Notes: generated from the sequence alone by a model not told the origin. DNA of 60,187 nucleotides from an uncultured Hyphomicrobiales bacterium (GCA_903930675.1 CAIYZJ010000117.1:1-60187); one strand, 5' to 3'. Numbered from the stretch's first letter, positions 8,656 to 17,271 are shown. Numbers and translations: made by a program.

Positions 8656-10584
8656 TCAGGCCGCCGCTTTCCATTCTTCGGTCACGGTGTTTCTGAAGCG
8701 CAACATCACGCTGAAACCGTCATTGCGCGACAGGAAACGGATGTGACCGGCCAGCAGGCGGGCGCGCTTGCGCATGTTTTTGAGCCCGCGCCCCAGTTCC
8801 ATCCGGTCGATCGGCGCCAAACCCTCGCCATTGTCACGGATGACCACCATCAGATGATCGCGATATTGGCGCAAATGCACGGTGATCGTGCTGCATTGGG
8901 CATGTTTGATTGCATTGGCAATGCATTCCTGCACGATGCGGCTGGCATGGAGGCATTGTGCGTCTGAAATATCGTGATTGGCGGCATTTCGCTTTTTGTC
9001 GGGGATGAAGTCGAGCGTGATGCCCAGCCCTTTCAAACGGGGGCGTTGGCGTTCGAGCAGCGCGCAGATCATCTTTGCCGCATTGGCCGGTTTGCCGAGA
9101 GAGATGCAATCAATAATCACGCGCACGTCATCCATGCAGACCTGGAACATGTCGAGCACCGCAGCCTGACTGAGATCCTGCTTCTTGGCCAGCAACATGC
9201 CCGAAATCAGTTGCGAGCCGACCCCGTCGTGGATTTCCATCAGCAACCGTTCGCGCTCGGATTGGATCAACCGGATATTGTTGATGGCATGCTGTTTTTG
9301 CAGCACCTCGCGCAAGCGTTCCTCGCTGTGTTGGAGGGCTTTGGTGATGCGGGTGGCTTCGGCCATCTGGTAATTTTGCGAGATGCGGTAGCGTTTGAAG
9401 ACGATAATACCCATCACCATCAGCAAGACCGTCATACCGAATTGCATCAGATAGATTTCTTCAAACCAGATAGACGGCAGGATGCCGCCGAGCAATTGAT
9501 AGGCATATTTGATCTGCCCCGATGCCACCAGATAATCATGGGCCCCCAATATAATGGTCAGCGAGGATTGGAAGATCAGCATGCGTCCTTCTTTTTTGAC
9601 GAAAATATTTTCGAACAGAACGCAGCGCACCAACACCGATACGAAATAGAAAAAGGCACCGCCGATCCAGTAGATATTGATGTAATAGACGCTGTCGCTG
9701 CCGAAATAGAGGCAGATGATGGGGGCCGAAATGCCAAACAGATTGCGTAATTTCGAGCGTACTGGATTGGACTTGACCTCGGCTATGATTTTGATGAAAT
9801 CGGCAAACGAAAAAATCGTCCAGGCGATAAAGCCGTACATCAAAGCCTGCCAAAGCACATAATATTCGGCTGGCACCGACACCATCATCAGCATGTTGAG
9901 AAAAATAGCCCAAAAGAACATGGTCCTCCCGGCCAGACCGATCAGCCGCTCCCGCTTGAACAGGATGCTGAAGCTGATCAAAAATGCCCCCAAAATACCG
10001 AACAGCACATTCGAGCCATTGATGGTAATTTTGGAAATGAACATAACCTGCCGCATCATGTTTTCGATGACCGGTTCGCTGCCGATATGCAAAAATCCGA
10101 GCTGGAACATCGGCTGGTAATTGAAATATTCAAATGTCAGCACATTGCTTTCACGCACCAGATGCGGGGGAATAGCCACTGCATAGGGTTTGAACCACAA
10201 CACCCGTTGCCGGACATCCGAATGCAGGATGTCGTCGATCTTCTCGCCGTTCAGCCAGACCGTGCCCAGACTGCTGAGCGCATTGATCATCAATTTGGAC
10301 GGACCAGTGTCGGAAATCAATTGTGCGCGGGTCAGGGTCGTTGCCATCCGCATGCACCGCACGGGTGTTTCCAGCCCGGTCTCCCAATGGGGCAAGGTGA
10401 TTTTGGTCCATTCGGTCAGAGGCTTGTGCGCATCATTGCACTGGAATTGCTGGACGCTGCCTTGATTGACAATCAGGGGTTTGGGTCCGCCGCCACCCAA
10501 CGAAAAGTAGAATACACACAGCAATAAACCGATGCCCGTCACAACGAGGCTGGAGGCGAGGAAGGAATTTCTGAGGCGGTTCAT
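8656..10584 (-). CDS. Membrane sensor histidine kinase, NarX/DesK-type, orphan
   Basis: About 642 residues. A membrane anchor at residues 10-30 is followed by a periplasmic domain (about 31-185), which includes a jelly-roll-like stretch resembling 7TMR-DISM extracellular domains, then seven or so membrane segments between about 190 and 400 and a coiled coil (about 410-445). The dimerisation/phosphoacceptor region has the HisKA_3 pattern SERERLLMEIHDGVGSQL with His452. The HATPase domain has an N-box (ECIANAIKH), DNGEGL and GRGLKNMRKRA. The ATG at 10584 follows GGGAGAC; upstream in-frame residues are excluded because a separate small gene lies there. No response regulator adjoins it, so the partner must be elsewhere. 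The ligand is unknown; DISM-type sensors often detect carbohydrates. Confidence 0.88.
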   Translation of the reverse strand: MNRLRNSFLASSLVVTGIGLLLCVFYFSLGGGGPKPLIVNQGSVQQFQCNDAHKPLTEWTKITLPHWETGLETPVRCMRMATTLTRAQLISDTGPSKLMINALSSLGTVWLNGEKIDDILHSDVRQRVLWFKPYAVAIPPHLVRESNVLTFEYFNYQPMFQLGFLHIGSEPVIENMMRQVMFISKITINGSNVLFGILGAFLISFSILFKRERLIGLAGRTMFFWAIFLNMLMMVSVPAEYYVLWQALMYGFIAWTIFSFADFIKIIAEVKSNPVRSKLRNLFGISAPIICLYFGSDSVYYINIYWIGGAFFYFVSVLVRCVLFENIFVKKEGRMLIFQSSLTIILGAHDYLVASGQIKYAYQLLGGILPSIWFEEIYLMQFGMTVLLMVMGIIVFKRYRISQNYQMAEATRITKALQHSEERLREVLQKQHAINNIRLIQSERERLLMEIHDGVGSQLISGMLLAKKQDLSQAAVLDMFQVCMDDVRVIIDCISLGKPANAAKMICALLERQRPRLKGLGITLDFIPDKKRNAANHDISDAQCLHASRIVQECIANAIKHAQCSTITVHLRQYRDHLMVVIRDNGEGLAPIDRMELGRGLKNMRKRARLLAGHIRFLSRNDGFSVMLRFRNTVTEEWKAAA

Positions 10585-10669
10585 CAATGTCTCCCATTGG
10601 GGAATACGCAACAACGAATGAGACAAAAAACGCGGAGAACAGGAAACGGCAATCTGGGCGGTGGCCCGG

Positions 10670-10843
10670 TTATTGTTTGGTCTTGGGCGGGGTTTTTCCC
10701 ATGCGGGCCATGATGCCTGCCACGCGCTCCAGCGTGATGCCTTCGGCAACGGGCTTTGGTTCTCTTACGGTGCGGTCAACCAGCCTTTGCGCAGCCCGTG
10801 CGGTTTGCGGCTTTTCGGCCAGGAATTTTTTAATCTTGTCCAC
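10670..10843 (-). CDS. Small 57-residue ORF upstream of the histidine kinase
   Basis: On the minus strand a GTG start with GGCGGAG about 10 bases upstream opens a 57-codon frame ending at TAA (10670-10672). The translation begins VDKIKKFLAEKPQTARAA and ends GKTPPKTKQ. It is Lys/Arg/Ala/Pro-rich with an amphipathic helix pattern and third-codon-position composition like neighbouring genes. An in-frame stop lies just upstream of the GTG, so the start is well bounded. It precedes the kinase by 85 bases and could be co-transcribed with it. It is basic, cytoplasmic and has no recognised family. Confidence 0.5.
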   Translation of the reverse strand: MDKIKKFLAEKPQTARAAQRLVDRTVREPKPVAEGITLERVAGIMARMGKTPPKTKQ

Positions 10844-10983
10844 GAAACAAAGGCTCCGCCACGCAAGGGGTCAAACACACAAGGAACAATCAAACCTGAA
10901 AATCATTATACCGTGCGAAAGCCTTTTGGTCCATTCACCCCGAAGGACGGGTGCTGACTGGTCCAAACCGGATCAAGTCCCGT

Positions 10984-11406
10984 ATGAAAAACATGAACCA
11001 GATCACTACTCCCCCGCAAGCGTGCAGCACGGTCTATTTCGACGGAAGCTGCCCGCTGTGCAGCATCGAGATCGCGCATTATCAGGCCTGTCTGGGCGCG
11101 CAAGACATTGCCTTTGTCGACGTCTCCGATGCCGGTGCATCGATGGCCGCCGATCTTGACCGTGCGCAGGCAATGGCGCGCTTTCATGTGCGCCTGCCCG
11201 ATGGTTCCCTGCAATCGGGGGCAGCGGGTTTTGTGGCTCTATGGCTGGCCTTGCCGCGCTGGCGCTGGCTGGGGCGTTTGGCCGGACACCGGCGGGTCTT
11301 GCTGGTTCTTGAACGGCTTTACGTGCTTTTTCTGCCGTGGCGAGCGCGGATTGCGCGTCTTGTGTTCAGGCAGGCCAGATCCGCCCGCCCGTCATCGGCA
11401 CTTTGA
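10984..11406 (+). CDS. DCC-family thiol-disulfide oxidoreductase-like protein (DUF393)
   Basis: About 140 residues. The N-terminal VYFDGSCPLCSIEI is the DGxCxxC signature of the DCC/DUF393 family, which carries a thioredoxin-like CxxC pair. A Trp/Arg/Leu-rich C-terminal half (WLALPRWRWLGRL..., ERLYVLFLPWRARIARL) is typical of the family and membrane-proximal in character. The start is uncertain: ATG at 10984 or 10993, or GTG at 10951 with GAAGGA too close upstream. Function in the family is not well defined; a redox role is inferred from the cysteines. Its 3' end overlaps the convergent anmK gene by 41 bases. Confidence 0.75.
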   Translation: MKNMNQITTPPQACSTVYFDGSCPLCSIEIAHYQACLGAQDIAFVDVSDAGASMAADLDRAQAMARFHVRLPDGSLQSGAAGFVALWLALPRWRWLGRLAGHRRVLLVLERLYVLFLPWRARIARLVFRQARSARPSSAL

Positions 11407-12460
11407 CGCCCGTGGTGCCGGGCAGGCTGAGCGGCAGGCCCAATTTGGAGCGCACCGCCAGATAGCCGAAACATTGGGCCTCCAGAAAATCGCCGTCCCA
11501 ACCGATGCTTTCGACGGGGGCGACATGCACGGCGAGGCGTTGCGCGAGACCCTGCATGAAATGCAGATTGTTGCGTCCGCCACCCGCTACAAACCATTGC
11601 AGCGGCGGGGTCGGCACATGGTCAAGCGCGCGGCATGTGGCCTCGATGGTGAAGGCGGCAAGGGTGGCCAAACCATCATGCGGGGACAGGCTATCGACGA
11701 TTTTTGCGCGCTGGTGGAAGTCGTTGCGGTCCAGTGACTTCGGCGGGCGCGTGGCAAAAAACGGGTTGTCGAGCAAGCGGGCCAGCACCGTGCGGTTGAC
11801 CTGTCCGAGCTGGCTCAAACGTCCGCCCTCGTCAAAGGGAAGGCCGAAATGCTTGCGCACCCAATCATCGCACAATGCCGAGGCCGGACCCGTATCGAAA
11901 GCCAGAATGGTCGTGCCGTCGAGATAGGTGACATTGCCGACCCCGCCCCAATTCAGAATCATCACAGGCTGTTGCAGGCGGCTTGCCAGGGCATGATGGT
12001 AAACGGGCACCAGCGGCGCGCCTTGCCCGCCTGCTTTCACATCGGCGAGCCGGAATTGGTCAACGACCGAAATGCCGAGCTGTGCCGCCATGCGCCGTCC
12101 GTCGCCCAACTGGCGTGTAAAGCCCAATTCGGGCCGGTGATAAACCGTCTGGCCATGCAGGCCGATCAGCTCGATCTCTGTGCGGTTGATGTTGTGATGC
12201 TGGAGGAACTGGTCGATGGCCGCGCTGAAGGCGTCGGTCACCTCCTGTTCCAGTCCGAGCAACGGGTCCGACATCGCGCGGCTGGGGTCTTGCAGAAAAT
12301 CCAGCAAACGGTTCCGCAAGGGTTCGGGATAGGGGAGTGTGGCCCCGAAGCCTGCTTCTACAAGGGTTTGGCCATCGGTGCGCAACAGGGCAATGTCGAT
12401 GCCATCCATCGACGTGCCGCTGATGGTGCCGATGACGGTTCTGATCTTGCTGCTGAACAT
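11366..12460 (-). CDS. anmK: Anhydro-N-acetylmuramic acid kinase
   Basis: 364 residues of the AnmK family in the ASKHA fold. The N-terminal GTISGTSMDGID is the phosphate-binding loop, DQFRLADVKAGGQGAPLVPVYH and NWGGVGNVTYLDG are family blocks, FDTGPASALCDDWV contributes the catalytic aspartate, and VAGGGRNN is the adenosine motif. AnmK converts 1,6-anhydroMurNAc plus ATP to MurNAc-6-phosphate in peptidoglycan recycling; MurQ normally follows but is not in the window. The ATG at 12460 begins MFSSKIRTV. It is divergent from the SMP-30 lactonase and convergent with the DUF393 gene. The nearby RpiR regulator is of the same family as MurR, but the operon is not adjacent. Confidence 0.93.
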   Translation of the reverse strand: MFSSKIRTVIGTISGTSMDGIDIALLRTDGQTLVEAGFGATLPYPEPLRNRLLDFLQDPSRAMSDPLLGLEQEVTDAFSAAIDQFLQHHNINRTEIELIGLHGQTVYHRPELGFTRQLGDGRRMAAQLGISVVDQFRLADVKAGGQGAPLVPVYHHALASRLQQPVMILNWGGVGNVTYLDGTTILAFDTGPASALCDDWVRKHFGLPFDEGGRLSQLGQVNRTVLARLLDNPFFATRPPKSLDRNDFHQRAKIVDSLSPHDGLATLAAFTIEATCRALDHVPTPPLQWFVAGGGRNNLHFMQGLAQRLAVHVAPVESIGWDGDFLEAQCFGYLAVRSKLGLPLSLPGTTGVKVPMTGGRIWPA

Positions 12461-12637
12461 GCCTGTTATCCGTCCCTGTCTTGTCCGCTCTAGCGATAAA
12501 CCACTGCGCCAAATGGTGCAATTTCTATGTCCGGTTTCATTGCTCCATGCCTGCTCCACGGGTTTGCTTGTCGGGGTGTCTTGCGTCTGCGGGCGCGGGC
12601 TGGCATGATCAAAGCTGAAAAATTTGGAGGAATGCCG

Positions 12638-13519
12638 TTGCGTATCGATCATCCCGAGCTGACCACTGTCATCGACATCCCGTTGAAACTCGGTGAAGGT
12701 CCGTGCTGGTCGGCCGCAGAAAACGCGCTGTATTTTGTCGATATTCTGGCCCCCAAACTCTACCGCCTCGATCTTGCGGGCAAAGCCTTGCGCGAATGGG
12801 CCATGCCGAGCGACATCGGCAGTTTCGGTCTGGCCAAAGACGGCCGGATGGTGGTTGCGCTGCGTGACGGCGTTTACTGGTTCGATCCGGCCACCGAACA
12901 ATTGAGCCTGCTGGCGTGCCCCGAACCCGGCAATACAACCAATCGCCTCAACGACGGCAAAGTCGGCCCCGATGGCCGTTTCTGGGTCGGCTCGATGGAT
13001 GACCGCCCGACCAAGGAGCCGGTGGCTGCCCTTTATCGCATCGACACCGAAGGACGCTGCGACAAGATGGTGGATGGTCTGATCATTTCCAATGGTCTGG
13101 CATGGTCGCCCGATCACCGCACGATGTATCACTCCGACAGTCGCGGTCCTTTTGCCCAAGCCTTCGATTTCGATGTCAAAACCGGCGATCTTTCGCGCCA
13201 GCGCATCCTGCGGATGCTGCCCGAGGCCGAAGGGCGTCCCGATGGTGCGGCGTGCGATGCCGAGGGCTATTACTGGGCCGCCGGTGTCACCGCGGGCTGT
13301 CTGAACCGCATTGCCCCCGATGGCACGCTGGACCGAAAAGTCATGTTGCCGTTTCCGGCCCCGACCATGCCCTGCTTTGCCGGACCCGACATGAAAACCC
13401 TCTATGTGACCTCGCTGGCCAAGCAGGTCGACGGGCATGATTATGCCGGCACGATTGTCTCGTTCGCGGTGGATGTGCCCGGTGCGCCGGTGGCGCGCTT
13501 CGGCGAGCCTTTGGCCTGA
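12638..13519 (+). CDS. SMP-30/gluconolactonase/LRE-family sugar lactonase
   Basis: About 293 residues forming a six-bladed beta-propeller. The metal ligands of the family can be placed: Glu in LGEGPCWS, Asn in NRLNDGKVGPDGRFWVGSMD, Asn in SNGLAWSPD, and Asp in RPDGAACDAEG. Such enzymes hydrolyse aldonolactones (gluconolactone, arabinolactone, galactonolactone and others) with a divalent metal. The TTG at 12638 is chosen because GGAGG sits 6 bases upstream; ATG codons at 12605 and 12632 are poorer because the site overlaps or is absent. It is followed by the phosphatase gene 33 bases on. It faces the KDPG-aldolase operon, so a role in a sugar-acid pathway is plausible but unproven. Confidence 0.88.
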   Translation: MRIDHPELTTVIDIPLKLGEGPCWSAAENALYFVDILAPKLYRLDLAGKALREWAMPSDIGSFGLAKDGRMVVALRDGVYWFDPATEQLSLLACPEPGNTTNRLNDGKVGPDGRFWVGSMDDRPTKEPVAALYRIDTEGRCDKMVDGLIISNGLAWSPDHRTMYHSDSRGPFAQAFDFDVKTGDLSRQRILRMLPEAEGRPDGAACDAEGYYWAAGVTAGCLNRIAPDGTLDRKVMLPFPAPTMPCFAGPDMKTLYVTSLAKQVDGHDYAGTIVSFAVDVPGAPVARFGEPLA

Positions 13520-13552
13520 TCTGCCTGTTTTGAAGTGGAGTAACGCGTTCAC

Positions 13553-14104
13553 ATGTCTGACGATCTATCCGTCAATGGTGCCTTGCAAATTGACACGATA
13601 GCTCTGCCCAAGGGGGGCAGACTGGGTTTGGTGCATTGTCCGGGACGCTGTGGCTGGGATAGCCACAGCCGCCTCTGGGCCCGTAATCTCGATGAAGACC
13701 TGCAAGCGATCAAGGCTTTCGGGGCGTCGCATCTGGTCACGCTGATCGAGGAAAGCGAATTCGCGTTGTATGGCGTCGAAGACCTGCCCGGTCGTGTCGC
13801 AGAGCACGGCCTGATCTGGCATCACTGGCCGGTGGCCGATATGGCCGTGGCAGGCAGTGTGACGCGCCAGCGCATGGCACTGGAAGTGCCCGATCTGTTG
13901 CGCGATTTGCGCAATGACGGCGTGGCGGTGGTGCATTGCGCAGCGGGTCTGGGACGCACCGGCACCTTTGCCGCCCAATTATTGGTGACCTCCGGTCTGA
14001 CCCCGCAAAAGGCCATTGCGGCGGTGCGGCAGGCGCGTCCGGGAACGATTGAAACCGAGGCGCAGGAACAGGCCGTCTATCAGGCTTTGCTGCCGGTCTC
14101 CTGA
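13553..14104 (+). CDS. Dual-specificity-type protein phosphatase
   Basis: 183 residues. VVHCAAGLGRTGTFAA supplies the CX5R active site (His128, Cys129, Arg135), and HWPVADMAV supplies a likely general-acid Asp96. The layout resembles CDKN3/KAP-like cysteine phosphatases found in bacteria. The reaction is hydrolysis of phosphate monoesters, on phosphoproteins, phosphosugars or phosphoinositides; the substrate is unknown. GGAG lies before the ATG. It is transcribed with the SMP-30 gene and converges on the PfkB kinase gene, 11 bases apart. Confidence 0.85.
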   Translation: MSDDLSVNGALQIDTIALPKGGRLGLVHCPGRCGWDSHSRLWARNLDEDLQAIKAFGASHLVTLIEESEFALYGVEDLPGRVAEHGLIWHHWPVADMAVAGSVTRQRMALEVPDLLRDLRNDGVAVVHCAAGLGRTGTFAAQLLVTSGLTPQKAIAAVRQARPGTIETEAQEQAVYQALLPVS

Positions 14105-14115
14105 TGCTTTGAGGC

Positions 14116-15024
14116 TCAGGCGAATTGGCCCTCGAGCGCGTGTTCGATGGCGGCCAGTTCGGGGATCGAGCTTTGTGCCCCCAATTGCGTGCAGGCCAGA
14201 CTGCCTGCCGCTACCCCGCGTTGCAGGGCCCCTGTCAGGCCGAAGCCGCGATGCAGGGCGGCGGCAAAGGCCCCGCAAAAGGAATCGCCCGCAGCGGTCG
14301 TATCAAGCACGTCGACTTTCAGCGCGTCGATCTGTCTCCGGACACCGTCCGACCATGCCAGAACGCCCTGTTCGCCCATGGTGACAATGGTGGTGATGGC
14401 GCGGTCGCGGTCGAGCTGCATGGCAATCTCGTCGGGATTTGTTGCCACCATGCCCGATTGTCCGGCCAGCGAAAGAATTTCGCCCTCATTGGCAATCAGA
14501 ATGTCGATGTGGTCGAGCAAAGCGGGGTCGAGCCATCCGGCGGGAGCGATATTGAGAATCACTCTTGCCCCTTGCGCCTTGGCCCAGCGGGCAGCCGCAA
14601 GGGTTTGCGCATCGGGCAGTTCGCGTTGCAACAGCACCAGATCGGATGGCTCCAGAGTGAGGGCGGACAAGGCAGCAGCAGAAGCCAGCCGGTTGGCACC
14701 CGATGCCACCGTAATCGCATTTTCGCCCGCATCGCTGACCGCGATAAAGGCCGCACCGGTCGGGGCATCGACGCGCTGGATATGGGAGAGATCGACGCCC
14801 GCCTGTTCGAGCGGTTGCAGTCCGATTTGGGCGAAAGGATCATGGCCGACGGCCCCGATCATGCGGGTCGGCGCACCGGCACGCATGCAAGCCAACGCCT
14901 GATTACCGCCTTTGCCGCCTGCAAACACCTGATAATCGGGACCAAGCACGGTTTCGCCAGCCTGCGCAATATGGGCAACGCGGGTGACAAAATCGACATT
15001 GATGGAACCAAAGACGGTGATCAT
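14116..15024 (-). CDS. PfkB-family sugar kinase (ribokinase-like)
   Basis: 302 residues. The N-terminal MITVFGSINVDFV and GGKGGNQALACMRAGA are PfkB signature 1, and DTTAAGDSFCGAF (Asp241 to Asp247) is signature 2 with catalytic Asp247; the usual DTxGAGD has Ala for Gly. By overall look it is nearest to ribokinase. As the last gene of the amidohydrolase-RidA-PLP enzyme-aldolase operon, its natural substrate may instead be a 2-keto-3-deoxy sugar acid whose phosphate is split by the aldolase 13 bases upstream. That assignment is inference; ribose or another sugar cannot be excluded. Confidence 0.88.
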   Translation of the reverse strand: MITVFGSINVDFVTRVAHIAQAGETVLGPDYQVFAGGKGGNQALACMRAGAPTRMIGAVGHDPFAQIGLQPLEQAGVDLSHIQRVDAPTGAAFIAVSDAGENAITVASGANRLASAAALSALTLEPSDLVLLQRELPDAQTLAAARWAKAQGARVILNIAPAGWLDPALLDHIDILIANEGEILSLAGQSGMVATNPDEIAMQLDRDRAITTIVTMGEQGVLAWSDGVRRQIDALKVDVLDTTAAGDSFCGAFAAALHRGFGLTGALQRGVAAGSLACTQLGAQSSIPELAAIEHALEGQFA

Positions 15025-15037
15025 ATCAGGCCCTTCA

Positions 15038-15688
15038 TCACGGATGGACGGTGCGCCAGCTTGTCACAAAATCGCGCGCACGCTTGCCGACCTCTTCGGC
15101 GGGAACACCGGGTTTATACAGCGAGGAACCGATACCCATGCCCGCCAGCGGCGTATCGCGATACTGTCGGGCCGTATCCAGTCCGACACCGCCGACCAGC
15201 AGCAGCCGCAAGGATTTGGGCAGCACCGCCGACAGCGCCCGGATGCCCGCCGGAGACATAAATTCACCTGGAAACAATTTGGCCAGATCGGCCCCCGTTT
15301 CATGCGCGACAAAGGCCTCGGTGGCGGTAAACACACCGGGTGCCGAAATCAGGCCCAACTGTTTGCTCTGCGCAATCACGGCTGCATTGCAATTGGGCGA
15401 GACAACCAGCGTGCCGCCATGGGCGTGCACCGCATTGACATCCTGTACACTCAGCACGGTACCCGCGCCGATCAGCGCGCGCCCTTCGAAATGGCGCGCC
15501 ATCATGCCGATGCTGGTCAGCGGATCGGGCGAATTCAGCGGCACCTCGATCAAGGTGATGCCTGCTGTCACAAGCGCTTCGCCGACCGCCACGACTTCGG
15601 ACGGGGTGATCCCGCGCAAGATCGCAATCAGCGGGCAACGGTTGAAATGCCGGTCGAAGGCCAGCCGGAGGGGATTGTGTGTGCTCAT
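15038..15688 (-). CDS. 2-dehydro-3-deoxy-6-phosphogluconate/galactonate aldolase
   Basis: 216 residues of the KDPG/KDPGal class I aldolase family. [21 protein letters not shown] (with the general-acid Glu48), [16 protein letters not shown] and the Schiff-base Lys137 in [10 protein letters not shown] are all present. The order and the VPLNSP and LFPGEFMSP wording look closer to DgoA (KDPGal aldolase) than to Eda. The enzyme splits a 2-keto-3-deoxy-6-phospho sugar acid to pyruvate and glyceraldehyde-3-phosphate. It is the fourth gene of a tight five-gene operon, with a kinase directly downstream and a PLP enzyme directly upstream, which together suggest catabolism of an amino-sugar acid or related compound. 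Confidence 0.92.
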   Translation of the reverse strand: MSTHNPLRLAFDRHFNRCPLIAILRGITPSEVVAVGEALVTAGITLIEVPLNSPDPLTSIGMMARHFEGRALIGAGTVLSVQDVNAVHAHGGTLVVSPNCNAAVIAQSKQLGLISAPGVFTATEAFVAHETGADLAKLFPGEFMSPAGIRALSAVLPKSLRLLLVGGVGLDTARQYRDTPLAGMGIGSSLYKPGVPAEEVGKRARDFVTSWRTVHP

Positions 15689-15697
15689 CGAAGCAGA

Positions 15698-16783
15698 TTA
15701 GACGATGCAGCCGCGCGCCGCTACCGGCCAGTCCCCGAGCAATTCGTGTCCGCGCACGACCACCAACCGGTCCACCATATTGACCACCACGCAGACATGG
15801 TTGGGGATGATGCGCACGACATCGCCGACCACCGGACGGTCATTGCAGGCCGAGAGGTCGAGAAAGCCGTGTTCCTCGGCAAATTGTGCGATCCGCGCCT
15901 GCGGATGTTCGAGGATGAGGCCGTACCCGTCGAGACCGCCGCCTGTATCGGAGGTCAATGTCTTCGAGCCCGAGTCGAGAATGCCGCGCTCGGCACCCGC
16001 GCGCGACACTACGGTGGCATAGACATTGAGTGCGCAATCATCGAGCGTCGCATGGCCGTTGCGCATCATCATCCGGTCGTTGAAAATGCAGGTGCCCGCG
16101 CGGTGTTCGGTCGCCGCTTTGATCTTGCCGAGATTGGCCAGATTGGGCGTGCCGCCGGAGGAGACCTCGTTGATCTCGATGCCCGCCTCGCGCAATCCGG
16201 CGCGGACGGTGGCAATGAAGTCTTCGGTCTCGGCCATTTTGCTTTCGGGCGGATACATCATCAGCCCTGCAAAAATCAGGTGCTTGTTGGCGGCAATCTG
16301 CTTGGCCAGATCAATCGCCTCTTGCGGGGTTTCGACACCGGCGCGCTTGCGGCCGGTATCGCATTCCACCATCACTTCGAGCGGGCGTCCGGCAATGATG
16401 CCGGCTTCGGGCAGGCCGTCAAGCACGGTCTGGTTGTCGCAAGCTACCCGCATTTTGGCGCGTTTGAGCAATTGGCCGAGACGGCCGATTTTCTGTTCGC
16501 CGAGCAGATTGTAGCTGATGAAAATATCGTCGATTCCGGCATCGACCATCACCTCGGCCTCGCCAATTTTCTGGCAGGTAATGCCCTTGGCGCCCGCTTC
16601 GATCTGCATCTTGGCGATGACCGGGCTTTTATGGGTTTTGATATGCGGACGGTTGGCCACGCCCACGGCATCGCACATGGCCTGCACGCGGGCAATATTG
16701 TTTTCAACCACGTTGAGATCGATCACCATGGCGGGCGTGCCATAGTCGCGGGCGATCTGCGCCTTCAATTGTGACAGGCCCAT
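15698..16783 (-). CDS. PLP enzyme of the D-serine dehydratase / D-threonine aldolase family
   Basis: 361 residues, fold type III (alanine racemase-like N-terminal barrel). The PLP lysine is Lys49 in NRPHIKTHKS. The C-terminal metal site reads PNHVCVVVN, giving His329 and Cys331. As I recall, eukaryote-type D-serine dehydratases use a His-x-Cys zinc pair whereas D-threonine aldolases use His and Asp, so this protein looks more like a dehydratase/ammonia-lyase than an aldolase. Possible substrates are D-serine, D-threonine, D-hydroxyaspartate or a 2-amino-2-deoxy sugar acid such as D-glucosaminate. Its neighbour RidA would clear the enamine released by such an elimination. It is the third gene of the operon, 9 bases before the aldolase. 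Confidence 0.87.
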   Translation of the reverse strand: MGLSQLKAQIARDYGTPAMVIDLNVVENNIARVQAMCDAVGVANRPHIKTHKSPVIAKMQIEAGAKGITCQKIGEAEVMVDAGIDDIFISYNLLGEQKIGRLGQLLKRAKMRVACDNQTVLDGLPEAGIIAGRPLEVMVECDTGRKRAGVETPQEAIDLAKQIAANKHLIFAGLMMYPPESKMAETEDFIATVRAGLREAGIEINEVSSGGTPNLANLGKIKAATEHRAGTCIFNDRMMMRNGHATLDDCALNVYATVVSRAGAERGILDSGSKTLTSDTGGGLDGYGLILEHPQARIAQFAEEHGFLDLSACNDRPVVGDVVRIIPNHVCVVVNMVDRLVVVRGHELLGDWPVAARGCIV

Positions 16784-16809
16784 GGGGTGTCTCCCTTTGG
16801 TTTGAAAAT

Positions 16810-17271
16810 TTAGTTGCGGATCAGCAGGATGGCTTCGATTTCAACCGACATGCGGTTGGGCAGCGAGCCCATGCCGACAGCCGAGCGGGCATGGCGTCCG
16901 GCCTCGCCCAGCACTTCGACAAACAGGTCGGAGCAGCCGTTGATGACCTTGGGATGATCGGAAAAATCAGGCTCGGCATTGACCATGCCCAGCAGCTTCA
17001 CCACCGCTTCGATGCGCGACAGATCGCCCACGGCGGACTTGGTGGCAGCCAGCAGGTTGAGGCCGGTCAGTCTGGCTTCCTGATAGGCTTCTTCGATGGT
17101 GATATCGCGGCCCAGCCGTCCGACCCGATAGGTGCCGTCAGCACGCTTGGGGCCCTGACCGGACAGATAGAGCAGATTGCCTGCCCAGCGGAAAGGCACA
17201 TAATTGGCCACCGGAACCGGCATGGCAGGCAAAGTCAGCCCGAGGGCTTCCAGACGTTGTTCGGGTGTCAT
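16810..17271 (-). CDS. RidA (YjgF/YER057c/UK114)-family enamine/imine deaminase
   Basis: About 153 residues. The family core is visible: YVPFRWAGNLLYLSGQGP, TIEEAYQEARLTGLNLLAA, then ARSAVGMGSLPNRMSVEIEAI, which keeps the substrate-binding Arg and the Glu near the end. The longer form resembles the YjgF_endoribonc subgroup. RidA proteins hydrolyse 2-aminoacrylate and other enamine/imine intermediates produced by PLP-dependent dehydratases. It sits directly between the amidohydrolase (10 bases) and the PLP enzyme (26 bases), so it probably serves that enzyme. The ATG at 17271 has AGGA at good spacing; the ATG at 17277 is an alternative. Confidence 0.9.
   Translation of the reverse strand: MTPEQRLEALGLTLPAMPVPVANYVPFRWAGNLLYLSGQGPKRADGTYRVGRLGRDITIEEAYQEARLTGLNLLAATKSAVGDLSRIEAVVKLLGMVNAEPDFSDHPKVINGCSDLFVEVLGEAGRHARSAVGMGSLPNRMSVEIEAILLIRN

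Noticed and set aside
14984-16774. A 596-codon plus-strand frame opposite the aldolase and PLP enzyme genes
   Set aside because: It spans two well-defined minus-strand genes and the gap between them, with low-quality composition; a shadow of codon bias.
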